Source: Bacteroidales bacterium (GTDB lineage Bacteria > Bacteroidota > Bacteroidia > Bacteroidales > Bacteroidaceae). Taken from it: a stretch of DNA of 61,429 bases. Numbering within the stretch: the stretch's first letter is position 1; each line of letters opens with the position of its first letter. The DNA is taken from contig JAAYUD010000045.1 of NCBI GenBank assembly GCA_012517855.1, positions 1-61,429 of the forward strand, given 5' to 3'. The position numbers and the translations under genes are program-made. The notes below the pieces were generated by a model. The model had not been told where the DNA came from. It saw nothing but the letters and a program-made list of their open reading frames with translations, and did not search any database. Positions 25,590-34,525 of the stretch are shown piece by piece.

Positions 25590-26375
25590 ATGCATACAAA
25601 AGAAGAAAAAATGGAAGCCTTTGGTCGCTTCCTTGATATTATGGATGAGTTGCGGGTGAAATGTCCGTGGGATAGAAAACAGACCAATGACAGTTTGCGC
25701 CCCAATACAATTGAAGAAACTTACGAATTGTGTGATGCTTTGATACGTGGCGACAAAAAGGATATTTGCAAAGAGCTGGGTGACGTGTTGCTGCATGTGG
25801 GATTTTATGCTAAGATAGGTTCCGAAACAGGCGATTTTGATATGAAAGATGTCTGTGATCGTCTTTGTGAAAAACTTATTTATCGTCATCCTCATATTTA
25901 TGGCAATGCTCAGGCTAAAGATGCCAATGAAGTAATTCAGAATTGGGAACAACTTAAGTTAAAAGAGAAGGATGGCAACACATCTGTGTTGAGTGGAGTA
26001 CCTGCCGCCTTGCCATCAGTGATCAAAGCCTATCGTATGCAAGACAAAGCTCGCAATGTGGGTTTTGATTGGGAAGAGAAAGAACAAGTTTGGGATAAGG
26101 TGAAAGAAGAATTCGAAGAGTTGCAAGTCGAAATATCTCAAATGGATAAAGATAAAGCTGAAGGTGAATTTGGAGATCTCTTTTTCAGTCTTATAAATGC
26201 TGCTCGTCTTTATGGAATAAATCCGGATAATGCTCTTGAACGTACCAATCAGAAGTTTTTGCGCCGTTTTAACTATCTTGAGGAGCATACTATAAAACAA
26301 GGTCGAAATCTTAAAGACATGACTCTTGCAGAAATGGATGATATTTGGGACGAAGCAAAAAAGAAAGGGTTATAA
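25590..26375 (+). CDS. mazG: Nucleoside triphosphate pyrophosphohydrolase MazG
   Basis: A 261-residue house-cleaning enzyme that hydrolyses (d)NTPs to monophosphates and pyrophosphate. Two MazG domains are visible. The N-terminal one has CPWDRKQTNDSLRPNTIEET and the metal-binding helix pair EET.EL, then ELGDVLLHVGF. The C-terminal one has KVKEEFEELQVEI and GEFGDLFFSLINAARL. It overlaps functionally with no neighbour, but it follows the DUF3810 gene by one base. Length and motif order are normal for full-length MazG. Confidence 0.95.
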   Translation: MHTKEEKMEAFGRFLDIMDELRVKCPWDRKQTNDSLRPNTIEETYELCDALIRGDKKDICKELGDVLLHVGFYAKIGSETGDFDMKDVCDRLCEKLIYRHPHIYGNAQAKDANEVIQNWEQLKLKEKDGNTSVLSGVPAALPSVIKAYRMQDKARNVGFDWEEKEQVWDKVKEEFEELQVEISQMDKDKAEGEFGDLFFSLINAARLYGINPDNALERTNQKFLRRFNYLEEHTIKQGRNLKDMTLAEMDDIWDEAKKKGL

Positions 26376-26380
26376 AAAAG

Positions 26381-26416
26381 GACCAATAGGGTAGCTCTTT
26401 GATTGCCCTATTGGTC
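26381..26416 (-). terminator. Terminator of metY (possibly bidirectional)
   Basis: GACCAATAGGG and CCCTATTGGTC form an 11-bp stem. On the reverse strand it is followed by CTTTTTTATAAC, so it mainly ends the leftward metY transcript. mazG stops a few bases to the left. Confidence 0.75.
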
Positions 26417-26475
26417 ACCTGTTTTCTATTTGCCTTATCTGTACTATTCAAATAAACATTAAGAGTATAAGCTCT

Positions 26476-27762
26476 CTATTTTTTTAGAGCCTGTTCTATA
26501 TCGTTGATAATATCGTCAACATCTTCAATTCCAATCGATAATCGAATCAGATCGGGTGCTACACCTGCTTCGCGAAGTTGTTCATCGCTCATTTGACGAT
26601 GTGTATGGCTTGCAGGATGCAGAATGCAAGTACGGGCATCTGCTACGTGAGTAACGATAGCTATGAATTTAAGATTGTCCATGAAGTGAATACTTTCTTC
26701 ACGTCCTCCTTTTAGTCCGAATGCGATAACTCCCGATGTCCGTCCTCCATCCATGTATTTTGTTGCTAATGAATGGTATTTATCTGTAGGGAGTCCCGGA
26801 TAATTTACCCAAGCTACCTGGTCGTTGGCATTAAGCCATTCGGCTACTTTTTGTGCATTGCTACAGTGTTGTTTCACTCTCAGATGAAGAGTCTCAAGGC
26901 CTAAATTCAACAAGAAACAGTTGAAAGGAGAAGGTATGCTTCCCAAATCGCGCATAAGTTGTGAAGTGGCTTTGGTAATATATGCCAATTTGCCGAATGC
27001 TTTTGTATAGACTAGTCCATGATAAGAGGCATCGGGTTGTGTCAATCCGGGATATTTATTGGCATAAGCTTCCCAATCAAAATTGCCACTGTCTACAATT
27101 GCACCTCCAACACTCGTTGCATGGCCATCCATATATTTAGTAGTGGAATGAGTAACGATGTCTGCTCCCCATTCTATAGGACGGCAATTAATAGGAGTTG
27201 GAAAAGTATTGTCAACGACAAACGGTACGCCATGAGTATGGGCAACGCGGGCAAATTTTTCAAAGTCAAGAACTTGAACGCCCGGATTAGAGATACTTTC
27301 GCCGAAAAGTAATTTGGTATTAGGGCGGAAAGCTGCGCTGATTTCTTCTTCCGAAGCATCGTCATCAATAAAGGTGCAGTCAATGCCTAATTTTCTTAGA
27401 GTTGTGCCAAATAGATTGTAGGTCCCGCCATAGATGTTTTTGGAACTAACAAAGTGGTCGCCTGCTTCACAGATATTAAATATGGCAAAGAAATTGGCCG
27501 CTTGTCCCGAAGACGTGAGGATTGCAGCTACACCTCCTTCGAGTTCTGCAATTTTTTTGGCTACAGCTTCATTGGTCGGATTTTGTAAACGAGTATAAAA
27601 GAATCCGTTATCTTCCAAGTCGAACAACTTAGCCATTTGTTCACTGGTATCATATTTGAAAGTGGTACTTTGATAAATGGGTAGAACACGAGGTTCTCCC
27701 TTTGTAGGTTTCCAGCCGCTTTGAACACAGAGCGTGCCGAGATTTAGTTTCTTGTTTTCCAT
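26476..27762 (-). CDS. metY: O-acetylhomoserine sulfhydrylase (PLP-dependent, MetY type)
   Basis: A 428-residue enzyme of the Cys/Met metabolism PLP family that converts O-acetylhomoserine and sulfide (or methanethiol) to homocysteine (or methionine). Motifs are LGTLCVQSGWKPTKGEPRVL, the YTRLQNPTNEAVAKKIAELE segment, LTSSGQAANFFAI and the PLP lysine in THSTTKYMDGHATSVGG. The ending IRLSIGIEDVDDIINDIEQA is typical. Length over 420 and the TKGEPRV opening favour MetY over cystathionine gamma-synthase. It is monocistronic, with a terminator downstream. No SAM riboswitch was recognised in its 5' region. Confidence 0.93.
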   Translation of the reverse strand: MENKKLNLGTLCVQSGWKPTKGEPRVLPIYQSTTFKYDTSEQMAKLFDLEDNGFFYTRLQNPTNEAVAKKIAELEGGVAAILTSSGQAANFFAIFNICEAGDHFVSSKNIYGGTYNLFGTTLRKLGIDCTFIDDDASEEEISAAFRPNTKLLFGESISNPGVQVLDFEKFARVAHTHGVPFVVDNTFPTPINCRPIEWGADIVTHSTTKYMDGHATSVGGAIVDSGNFDWEAYANKYPGLTQPDASYHGLVYTKAFGKLAYITKATSQLMRDLGSIPSPFNCFLLNLGLETLHLRVKQHCSNAQKVAEWLNANDQVAWVNYPGLPTDKYHSLATKYMDGGRTSGVIAFGLKGGREESIHFMDNLKFIAIVTHVADARTCILHPASHTHRQMSDEQLREAGVAPDLIRLSIGIEDVDDIINDIEQALKK

Positions 27763-27916
27763 TTTAATTAAAATACTTCTACTTGTATAATTTCTTTGTT
27801 AATGTATATGTCTACTATTTCTAGGATAAAAAGCGATAAACAAAAGAGCGGATAACGAATAGTGTTTTGGCTTCAATATTCGTAGTCCACTTTATTTGTT
27901 TTCGTTTCTGTTGAAT

Positions 27917-29377
27917 TTACATCTTTTCTTGCGCTGCTTTCCCTTCATTTCCATAGCGGTCAATGGCGGTCACTGCAAAATAATTCTTTGTTTTCCATGA
28001 TTCTATGGGCATGTATATATATGTAGTGCCCGAAACCCTTTGAGCAATTATATTTCCAGGCTTTGTCGTATCTACCGGATAAGTATCGGAAGCATAAATA
28101 ACATACATTGGGGCATTGCGCGGGTCGTTGTCTCGAGCTGGTTTCCATGTTAGGGTGATGTTATCTTCCTCATGCTTTATTTTCAGGTCGTATGGGGCGG
28201 TCGGTGCTATACTGTCGAGCCAGGTCGTAGGAGGTTGTAGGGCAGGGTACAAATATTTGTCATTTGCTAGTCCATCATAAATACCTTTTGTGTTTTTCAT
28301 CAGAAATTCCAATCGAAAATGACTTTCGCCCGCCAGTTTGTTGGTTCTGATGAAATTTATTTGTCGCATAATGTCGTCAAAACTCCAATTGCCCTCTTGT
28401 GGGAGTAGAAAATAGGTACCCAGTGCCGGTACGATATGTCTGCCGTTGCTTTGCTCATACCAATCGAGTGCAAAGGGATAAAAATTATCTCCACGAAAAT
28501 ACATCATTGGAAATATTTGGTCTTGGATACCTTCCCGCATCCATTTCTCTGGATCTTGGCAGACGGTATAAAATGCGTTCCATCCATGTGATGTATAACG
28601 TGAAGTGTCGCGGTATTTACCTACTGGGCAAGTACAAACTTTTACCCAAGGTTTGATAGCTTTGATACCATTGTATAAGTAGCGTACGATTTCTGTAATA
28701 TTGTCACGGCGCCATTCCAAGATAGAACGTCCATTACCATATTTCTTATAGTCTGCACCGTCAGGGAATCTGTTTCCACAATATTCAGGATAACGTAAAT
28801 AGTCGAAAACGATGCCATCTATATCATAATTCTCTGTCATTTCCCGACAAAGATCCATTAGGTATATTTTTGTATTCGGCTTAGCCGGATTCAAGAAATA
28901 CTCTGTTTTGTATGCGGTGCAGATGCCGCTCGTATGGAATAGAGCCGATCGCTTCCCTAATGATGTAACATGACGTTTTGATCCTAAAGGAATAGCAACA
29001 ACCCAAGCATAGCATTCCATTCCTCTTTTGTGGCATTCGCTTACTACAAAGGCCAGAGGGTCATACCCCGGATCGCCGGCTATTTTGTCTGTCAGATATT
29101 GGTTCATCGGTTCTATTTTAGAGTAATAGAATACATCGTCACGGCTTCTGGTTTGAAATAGTACGGTATTGAAATTTGCAGCTTTAAGTTTATCAAGGAT
29201 CGTCAGTAAATCGGCTTGTTGTTTGCGCATTTTGTCGGGCGAATTAGCTCTTGTGCGGGGCCAATCCAATCCGTAGGCAGTGGCTAGCCATGCGGCTCTC
29301 ACTTCTCTTTTAGGCTGTGCAGCGGCGTTGATAAGTACAAAAAGTAGAATGAAAAATATAGTAGTTGCTCTTTTCAT
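27917..29377 (-). CDS. Secreted glycosyl hydrolase-like protein, GHL10 (DUF187) family
   Basis: A 486-residue exported protein (signal MKRATTIFFILLFVLINAAA) with a GHL10 barrel: KREVRAAWLATAYGLDWPRT, ADLLTILDKLKAANFNTVLF, DPLAFVVSECHKRGMECYAW and NYDIDGIVFDYLRYPEYCGN. A C-terminal fibronectin-III-like module (IAPTAPYDLKIKHEEDNITL) ends it. The family is related to GH10/GH13-like barrels. Its members in Bacteroidetes are often linked to cell-wall or glycan turnover, but the substrate is not defined. The ORF extends to 29443, yet TAACTTTG (complement of 29404-29411) is a good -7 element, which places the true start at 29377. Confidence 0.85.
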   Translation of the reverse strand: MKRATTIFFILLFVLINAAAQPKREVRAAWLATAYGLDWPRTRANSPDKMRKQQADLLTILDKLKAANFNTVLFQTRSRDDVFYYSKIEPMNQYLTDKIAGDPGYDPLAFVVSECHKRGMECYAWVVAIPLGSKRHVTSLGKRSALFHTSGICTAYKTEYFLNPAKPNTKIYLMDLCREMTENYDIDGIVFDYLRYPEYCGNRFPDGADYKKYGNGRSILEWRRDNITEIVRYLYNGIKAIKPWVKVCTCPVGKYRDTSRYTSHGWNAFYTVCQDPEKWMREGIQDQIFPMMYFRGDNFYPFALDWYEQSNGRHIVPALGTYFLLPQEGNWSFDDIMRQINFIRTNKLAGESHFRLEFLMKNTKGIYDGLANDKYLYPALQPPTTWLDSIAPTAPYDLKIKHEEDNITLTWKPARDNDPRNAPMYVIYASDTYPVDTTKPGNIIAQRVSGTTYIYMPIESWKTKNYFAVTAIDRYGNEGKAAQEKM

Positions 29378-29387
29378 CGTGTATTTT

Positions 29388-29564
29388 ATGTTTTTTATGC
29401 CTGCAAAGTTAGTAAAAGTGCTGTTATTTTTGGGAATTCTCATTGAATATGTTACTTTTGTAATCGATAAAAGTTATACTGTAATAGCATTTATACTAAC
29501 TCTTATGATGTTGATAGCAGATCTTTTACTAAATAATATTGCTAATGAAAATGAAAAAATGTAG
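29388..29564 (+). CDS. Small hydrophobic protein, two predicted membrane helices
   Basis: The ORF encodes 58 residues from the ATG at 29388, or 48 from a GTG at 29418 (VLLFLGILIEYVTFVIDKSY). Two hydrophobic segments, LLFLGILIEYVTFV and VIAFILTLMMLIADLLL, flank a short polar turn. Its last codons overlap the next small ORF by 26 bp (29539-29564), suggesting translational coupling. The divergent GHL10 promoter lies within its first codons, which argues for the later start. No family is recognised. Being real rests on length, hydrophobic pattern and coupling. Confidence 0.45.
   Translation: MFFMPAKLVKVLLFLGILIEYVTFVIDKSYTVIAFILTLMMLIADLLLNNIANENEKM
29404..29411 (-). promoter_or_regulatory. -7 promoter element of the GHL10 gene
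   Basis: TAACTTTG on the reverse strand is 27 nt ahead of the start codon. A -33 TTTG is not evident. The element lies within the 5' part of the divergent small ORF. Confidence 0.5.
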
Positions 29565-29748
29565 ACGATCCACGTGGATTGTTGCTGCGTTGCTTATATA
29601 TATAACAGTAACAGCCATTTACATATTGCCTCACAATTTGATAGAGACAAGTGTCGAGAAAATTTGTACTTTATTCTTCTCTTATATTATCGCTTTTATA
29701 TTGTGGGTTGTTCTGCGTAAGAAAGAAAATAAACATAAACGAATTTGA
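29539..29748 (+). CDS. Small membrane protein, two predicted helices
   Basis: A 69-residue product (or 67 from the Met at 29545) with a basic N-terminus and two transmembrane segments (WIVAALLIYITVTAIYILP and CTLFFSYIIAFILWVVL), ending in a Lys/Arg-rich tail. It starts inside the preceding small ORF and ends about 35 bp before the beta-barrel gene. The three may be one transcript. Function is unknown. Confidence 0.5.
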   Translation: MLMKMKKCRRSTWIVAALLIYITVTAIYILPHNLIETSVEKICTLFFSYIIAFILWVVLRKKENKHKRI

Positions 29749-29782
29749 AGTGTAAAAGTATGAACAATTTGAAATGTTAAGA

Positions 29783-30271
29783 ATGATGAAAAAATTATTT
29801 ATCGGCTTATGCTTACTGATATCGTCAGTAGCAGCCAATGCGCAGTTCGAACGAGGTAAGATCGTATTGAATACTTCTGTTACAGGGATTGATTTATCTT
29901 ATAGCGGCTCTGAAAAAGGACGTTTCGGCCTCGATGCGATGGGTGGCTATTTTGTTTTTGATAATTTTGCTTTGACAGGTACATTGGGAATGGATTTGAC
30001 AGATAACGTGGATAAATATTATGTTGGGGTAGGAGGCCGTTATTATTTGCAGAGTAATGGGCTCTTCTTTGGTGGAATGATTAAAGATACTTCATATCGT
30101 TACAAAAGTGATAATAATGAAAATGATTTCTCATTAGTGGGCGAAGCCGGTTACGCATTTTTTCTTTCGAAAACAGTAACCATAGAACCTGCTGTCTCTT
30201 ACAATTTCAGCTTTTTAAATAGTGATTATAGTAAAATTGGATTTAAACTCGGATTTAGTTTCTATTTCTAA
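29783..30271 (+). CDS. Small outer membrane beta-barrel protein
   Basis: The product has about 162 residues, with signal peptide MMKKLFIGLCLLISSVAANA (an in-frame ATG at 29774 is also possible). Alternating hydrophobic strands follow, such as GRFGLDAMGGYFVFDNFALT, DKYYVGVGGRYYLQ and FSLVGEAGYAFFLSKTVTIE. It finishes with the aromatic C-terminal strand GFKLGFSFYF, which is recognised by the BAM complex. It looks like an eight-stranded OmpW/OmpX-like barrel. No substrate is suggested. It follows two tiny membrane protein ORFs. Confidence 0.75.
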   Translation: MMKKLFIGLCLLISSVAANAQFERGKIVLNTSVTGIDLSYSGSEKGRFGLDAMGGYFVFDNFALTGTLGMDLTDNVDKYYVGVGGRYYLQSNGLFFGGMIKDTSYRYKSDNNENDFSLVGEAGYAFFLSKTVTIEPAVSYNFSFLNSDYSKIGFKLGFSFYF

Positions 30272-30288
30272 CGTAAAAATAAAAACAG

Positions 30289-30340
30289 ATGAGACTAGAA
30301 GATCTAATCTTTATGCAGATCTTTTCAGCCTCATTTATTT
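30289..30340 (+). terminator. Likely terminator of the beta-barrel gene
   Basis: ATGAGACTAGA-AGATCT pairs with AGATCTTTTCAGCCTCAT (G-U pairs, one bulge), followed by a T-rich run. It sits between convergent genes. Confidence 0.5.
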
Positions 30341-30349
30341 TTATGTGTA

Positions 30350-31087
30350 TTATTCCATTTCTCTTATTCTAGTCTCTATTCCCAACTCTTTCATTTTTGC
30401 AGGTATTCCGTTGAGATTCGTTTCACTAAAATGATAGGGGAATAGAACTTTTGGATGAATTATTTTGGCCGCTTCAATAAGTTGCGTTGGTGTCATTGTA
30501 TAGGGCTGATTGCATGGCATGAAAGCAATATCTATATTTTTAATATTTTTCATTTCTGGAATAACTTCTGTATCTGCTGCAATGTATATGCGTAGGTTTT
30601 CAATATTCAAGATGTAACCGTTATCGCGCCCTTTGGGGTGAAACTTTAAATGTTCTGGTGTTGTATTATAGGCTGGAACGGCTTCTATTTTAATGCCACA
30701 ATCCAAGGTATGAGTCTGGCCATTCTTTAATGCAATGCCTTTTCCCAATTCTTTTTGACTGTCACTATTTAAAATAATTTCGGTTTTATCAGTACTTAAT
30801 TGTGCGATAGCCGTTTTATCAAAATGGTCATAATGATCATGAGTGATAAGAATGGCATCGGCTTTTCCCTTATTATCGAAGACAATGCCATGTTCTTTAT
30901 CTGTAACAGGGTCTATCTGAATAACATGCCCATCGTATATGATGCCAAGGCTTGCATGACGATAGCATTCAATTTTAACTTGTTTACCGCTTGCGGTGGT
31001 AAACGTATCTTCGTTATTCGAAGTGCTCTTGACATTGTGGCAAGAAAATAATGCAAAACTCATAAGCCAAATAATATTTTTAATCAT
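30350..31087 (-). CDS. MBL-fold metal-dependent hydrolase, lipoprotein
   Basis: A 245-residue metallo-beta-lactamase-fold protein of the UlaG-like group. The N-terminus is a lipoprotein signal (IIWLMSFALFSC). The zinc site is ILITHDHYDHFDKTA (HxHxDH), followed by NLRIYIAADTEVIPEM (the Asp) and LFPYHFSETN (the terminal His). The ORF extends upstream to 31147, but the promoter at 31117-31148 would then lie in the coding region, so Met at 31087 is the start. Substrate is unknown; family members hydrolyse phosphoesters or lactones. It stands alone, divergent from the LtaS-like gene. Confidence 0.85.
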   Translation of the reverse strand: MIKNIIWLMSFALFSCHNVKSTSNNEDTFTTASGKQVKIECYRHASLGIIYDGHVIQIDPVTDKEHGIVFDNKGKADAILITHDHYDHFDKTAIAQLSTDKTEIILNSDSQKELGKGIALKNGQTHTLDCGIKIEAVPAYNTTPEHLKFHPKGRDNGYILNIENLRIYIAADTEVIPEMKNIKNIDIAFMPCNQPYTMTPTQLIEAAKIIHPKVLFPYHFSETNLNGIPAKMKELGIETRIREME

Positions 31088-31116
31088 TTTCGGTAGCTTT
31101 TTTGATAAACCGAAAA

Positions 31117-31148
31117 CAAATATAAAAAGAAGATACCTAAATAACAAA
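31117..31148 (-). promoter_or_regulatory. Promoter of the MBL-fold lipoprotein gene
   Basis: On the reverse strand TTTG (31145-31148), 20 nt, TATATTTG (31117-31124). It also fixes the gene's start at 31087. Confidence 0.7.
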
Positions 31149-31261
31149 TATTGAGCAAGAAAATGATAGTTACCATATGAATATCTTTTTTACGAAAAAT
31201 GTGAAAATAAATATGTACTTTTGTCTTTTAATCAAGTTAATTCTATAACTAACTATCATAA

Positions 31262-33235
31262 ATGAGACGCTTTTTTAAAACTCTTTTGTACCTTTTGTCA
31301 ATACATGCTATTGCTTTGTTAATCTTAACTGTATTCAGGCTTATTTTATTGTGTACTATTCATTCTGCAATCACTCCGGCTTATCAGAGTAATTGGCAAA
31401 TACAGTCTATCGCTTTCTTGCGAGGGATTTGGTTCGATAATGTGATAGCTTGCTATATTTTGTTACTTCCTCTAGTAGCTCTCATGGTAACTTCATTGTT
31501 TGGATATTATGGCAAGTTTTTCTTTAGGGGTGTCAATATCTTTTTTATTATTTTTTATACCATTGATTTTGGTGTATCGGCTGCAAATATTCCTTATTTT
31601 AGCTATTTCTTCAAAAACATAAACTCGTCTATATTTAATTGGTTTGGTTACGGTACAACAACGATGGGAATGGTGATTGGTGAGAAATCTTATTATATTT
31701 ATATCTTTTATTTCCTGTTGGCGGTAACCATTCTTGTTTATGCTATGCGTAGGCTTTCACGCTATTTTTATAGCAAAGTTCAGCAAAAATCGAGGAGAGA
31801 TTATAATGTATGGGTTCGTAGATCTGGGCTTTTGGTTGTCTCTTGTTGTCTTATTAGTTTGTGTGTATTTGGAATGCGGGGACGTAGAGGCTATAATCCT
31901 ATTAAAGTAAGTGCTGCATATTATTGTGACGATCCTTCACTCAATCAGTTGGGTATTAGTCCTACTTTTAATCTCTTAGGGAGTACTCTGGATGAAATGA
32001 GAACCGAAAACCGTTATCTGACTTTAATGCCCGATGCCGAAGCCATTAATAATGTACGTCAGTATTTGGATCGTCATTCAGATGGATCCATTTCTCCGAT
32101 AGCCCAACAAATTGTAGCAACTGGTTCTCCTACCAGGCAGAATCTGGTGATTGTTTTGATGGAGTCTATGTCCGCCCATCTTATGGGGCATTTTGGACAT
32201 TCACCATCGCTCACTCCTTTTCTTGATAGTCTCTATGGACGTTCATTGTGCTTTAATAATTTTTATTCGGCAGGCAACCATACCAATCATGGGCTTTATT
32301 CTACGCTTTATTCTTTTCCTTCTGTAATGAAGCGAAATTCAATGAAAGGCTCTGTAATCCCTGTTTATTCCGGTTTGCCTACTGTTCTGAAAGCAAACGG
32401 TTATCTTAATATGTTTTTTATGACTCACGAGTCGCAGTATGATAACATGAATGCTTTTTTTCGTACTAACGGATTCGATCGTATTTATTCGCAAGAAAAT
32501 TATCCGAAAGATAAGGTTGTAAATAGCTTTGGGGTTCAGGACGATTATCTTTTCCATTATGCTATACCGGTTCTTAACGAAGCGGCATCTACCGGCCGAC
32601 CATTTTTTGCAGCGTTGATGACTATTAGCAACCATCCGCCCTATATTGTTCCGACAATTTTCCATGCTCGTTCTCATAATATCGAAGATCAGATTGTAGA
32701 ATATGCCGATTGGGCTATTCGTGGCTTTATGGAGGAAGCAAGCAAACAACCTTGGTTTGATAATACGATCTTTGTCTTTTTGGGCGACCATGGTAAGATC
32801 GTGGGCAAAGCCGATTGTGAGACACCTCTTTCGTACAATCATATTCCGTTTATTGTATATGGTCAGTCTGTTAAACCTGAAGTACGCCAAGATTTTGCCG
32901 GTCAGATAGATGTGGCACCTACTCTATTAGATCTATTAAATATAAGCTATACACAAAACAATTTTGGCATAGACTTGACGCGTCAGAAACGTCCTGCCGT
33001 CTTTTTTACTACCGACAATTCTATTGCAGTTCGCGATGCATCTCATTTGTACGTTTACAATCCTGCTACTCGGCAGGAGTTTTGTTACAACATGAATGGT
33101 TGCCATTGTTCTCAGGCGAAAATGAATGCGCAGTTTATGGCATTGAAGAAATATTGTTTTTCAATGATACAAGCTACGGAGGTTCTGACTCATAGTGGAA
33201 AAACTATTGATAAATCAAAGAATTCGAAATATTAG
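31262..33235 (+). CDS. LTA synthase-like membrane sulfatase (phosphoglycerol/phosphoethanolamine transferase)
   Basis: The 657-residue protein has five N-terminal membrane helices (about 1-210) and a C-terminal periplasmic alkaline-phosphatase-fold domain. NLVIVLMESMSAHLMGHFG supplies the first metal ligand and SAGNHTNHGLYSTLYSFPS the Thr nucleophile. FVFLGDHGKIVG and CETPLSYNHIPFIVYG carry the remaining metal-binding Asp and His residues. Gram-negative relatives lack lipoteichoic acid and are thought to decorate membrane lipids or glycans with phosphoglycerol or phosphoethanolamine. TACTTTTG (31216-31223) is a -7 element. An alpha/beta hydrolase follows, 89 nt downstream. Confidence 0.88.
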   Translation: MRRFFKTLLYLLSIHAIALLILTVFRLILLCTIHSAITPAYQSNWQIQSIAFLRGIWFDNVIACYILLLPLVALMVTSLFGYYGKFFFRGVNIFFIIFYTIDFGVSAANIPYFSYFFKNINSSIFNWFGYGTTTMGMVIGEKSYYIYIFYFLLAVTILVYAMRRLSRYFYSKVQQKSRRDYNVWVRRSGLLVVSCCLISLCVFGMRGRRGYNPIKVSAAYYCDDPSLNQLGISPTFNLLGSTLDEMRTENRYLTLMPDAEAINNVRQYLDRHSDGSISPIAQQIVATGSPTRQNLVIVLMESMSAHLMGHFGHSPSLTPFLDSLYGRSLCFNNFYSAGNHTNHGLYSTLYSFPSVMKRNSMKGSVIPVYSGLPTVLKANGYLNMFFMTHESQYDNMNAFFRTNGFDRIYSQENYPKDKVVNSFGVQDDYLFHYAIPVLNEAASTGRPFFAALMTISNHPPYIVPTIFHARSHNIEDQIVEYADWAIRGFMEEASKQPWFDNTIFVFLGDHGKIVGKADCETPLSYNHIPFIVYGQSVKPEVRQDFAGQIDVAPTLLDLLNISYTQNNFGIDLTRQKRPAVFFTTDNSIAVRDASHLYVYNPATRQEFCYNMNGCHCSQAKMNAQFMALKKYCFSMIQATEVLTHSGKTIDKSKNSKY

Positions 33236-33323
33236 TATTGATTTTTTCATATTATAAACAGCTGTCTTTTTTGATGAGAAATAAGATAAATGGAGAAAAA
33301 CGAATCATTTGTATTTTGATGTT

Positions 33324-34040
33324 ATGAAAAAGAAATTGCTTATACATAATGATTGCATTGAAATCCCTGCCATATTGTGGGGAAATTCTCTCGATAAACT
33401 TATTATTGCAGTCCATGGAGATATGTCTGACAAGGAAGACAAAGTCATTGAGTTGCTTGTTGGAAATGCCATCAATAAAAACTATAGTGTCTTGAGTTTT
33501 GATTTACCTGAACACGGAGATCGTAAGAATAATCATCATTATGGATGCAATCCCTCACATTGTGTTTCCGATCTTCGTGCCGTTTATGCGTATGCTTCTA
33601 CATTGAGTGCCGAGATAAATCTGTTTGCCTGTAGTATTGGTGTCTATTTTAGTTTGTTGGCTTTCCATGGGTCTAGTATCCGAAAAGCATTGTTTCTTTC
33701 TCCTGTTGTAAATATGGAGCGGATCATACAGGTCATGATGACGGAATTTGGGGTGACCGAGGAAAGGTTGGAACGCGAGCAGAAAATACCTTTGCCTATT
33801 GGAAAAACATTAGATTGGTCGTATTATACATACGTTAAACAGCATCCTGTGAATTTTAGCTGGAATTCATTTATTTCTATACTCTACGGCTCAAAAGATG
33901 CGCTATCTCCAAAAGAAGAAATTGAGGCTTTTTCTTATCAATATAAAGCTCGGCTTACGCTATTGGCTGATGGTGAGCATTACTTCGCTTCAAATGAGCA
34001 ATTGAGTTTTTACAACAAATGGTTGGACTTTAATTTGTAA
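33324..34040 (+). CDS. Alpha/beta-hydrolase fold protein
   Basis: A 238-residue cytoplasmic protein starting MKKKLLIHNDCIEIPAILWG (an ATG five codons upstream is also in frame). It has an oxyanion-hole HGD (IIAVHGDMSDKED), a strand-turn SFDLPEHGDRKN, the nucleophile elbow FACSIGVYFSL (Ser in a C-S-x-G context), a late Asp (YGSKDALSPKEE) and the catalytic His in LADGEHYFASNEQL. This completes a Ser-Asp-His triad. Substrate cannot be inferred; esterase or thioesterase activity is likely. It is co-directional with the LtaS-like gene. Confidence 0.82.
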   Translation: MKKKLLIHNDCIEIPAILWGNSLDKLIIAVHGDMSDKEDKVIELLVGNAINKNYSVLSFDLPEHGDRKNNHHYGCNPSHCVSDLRAVYAYASTLSAEINLFACSIGVYFSLLAFHGSSIRKALFLSPVVNMERIIQVMMTEFGVTEERLEREQKIPLPIGKTLDWSYYTYVKQHPVNFSWNSFISILYGSKDALSPKEEIEAFSYQYKARLTLLADGEHYFASNEQLSFYNKWLDFNL

Positions 34041-34184
34041 AGTAGAATACTTGCTTGCAGATAAAAGGATTGTATAAACAGCCACATAGATGTTGTTTTA
34101 CTCTATGTAAATCCCTGGAGTGCTCACCCCATTGACGCAGAAACAAATTATGATACAATACTTTGCGTACAATCCATTTTTCAG

Positions 34185-34525
34185 AACGTATTTCAATGTG
34201 AACATTCCCCGACATTCTGATACTTTCTTATCCGAACAAGGGTAACAGGCCCTTGCAGGGCACTCTTTTCGTACTCATTTCACCGCTCCAATATAAATCG
34301 AATCAGAACAAAATATGAAGAACGAACGCGCAATTCGCTGATATACAGCGACAAATTCATAAGGACGAAAATAAATGTTTATACTTACAAACATTTATTT
34401 TCGTCCTTATGAATTTTTGTGTTCGTCCTTATCATTTTTCGAAAACGAAGCCTCGATTCCGTGTATCAAAAGCGTCTCTTCGGTGTGGTTAAAATAGTAT
34501 CAGTGTCGCTCCCAATGTTCATCTA
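34185..34525 (+). repeat. Long dispersed repeat, family D, copy 1
   Basis: This block aligns with 60718-61055 on the same strand. Shared words are ATTCTGATACTTTCTTATCC, AACAGGCCC, AGGGCACT, GATATACAGC, CATAAGGACGAAAATAAATG, TTCGTCCTTATCATTTTTCG and AAAATAGTATCAGT..CGCTC. It contains a small GCCC/GGGC hairpin and the 28-bp-arm hairpin. Neither strand keeps an ORF in both copies. Confidence 0.7.
34353..34416. repeat. Perfect long inverted repeat (28-bp arms, 8-nt loop)
   Basis: Arm 34353-34380 starts AAATTCATAAGGACGAAAAT and ends AAATGTTT. Arm 34389-34416 is its exact reverse complement. The loop is ATACTTAC. No long T-run follows. The copy near 60890-60950 keeps only parts of the pairing. Confidence 0.9.

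Noticed and set aside
27763-27916. A SAM-type riboswitch in front of metY
   Set aside because: No conserved SAM riboswitch core or expression-platform hairpin could be recognised in the short 5' region.
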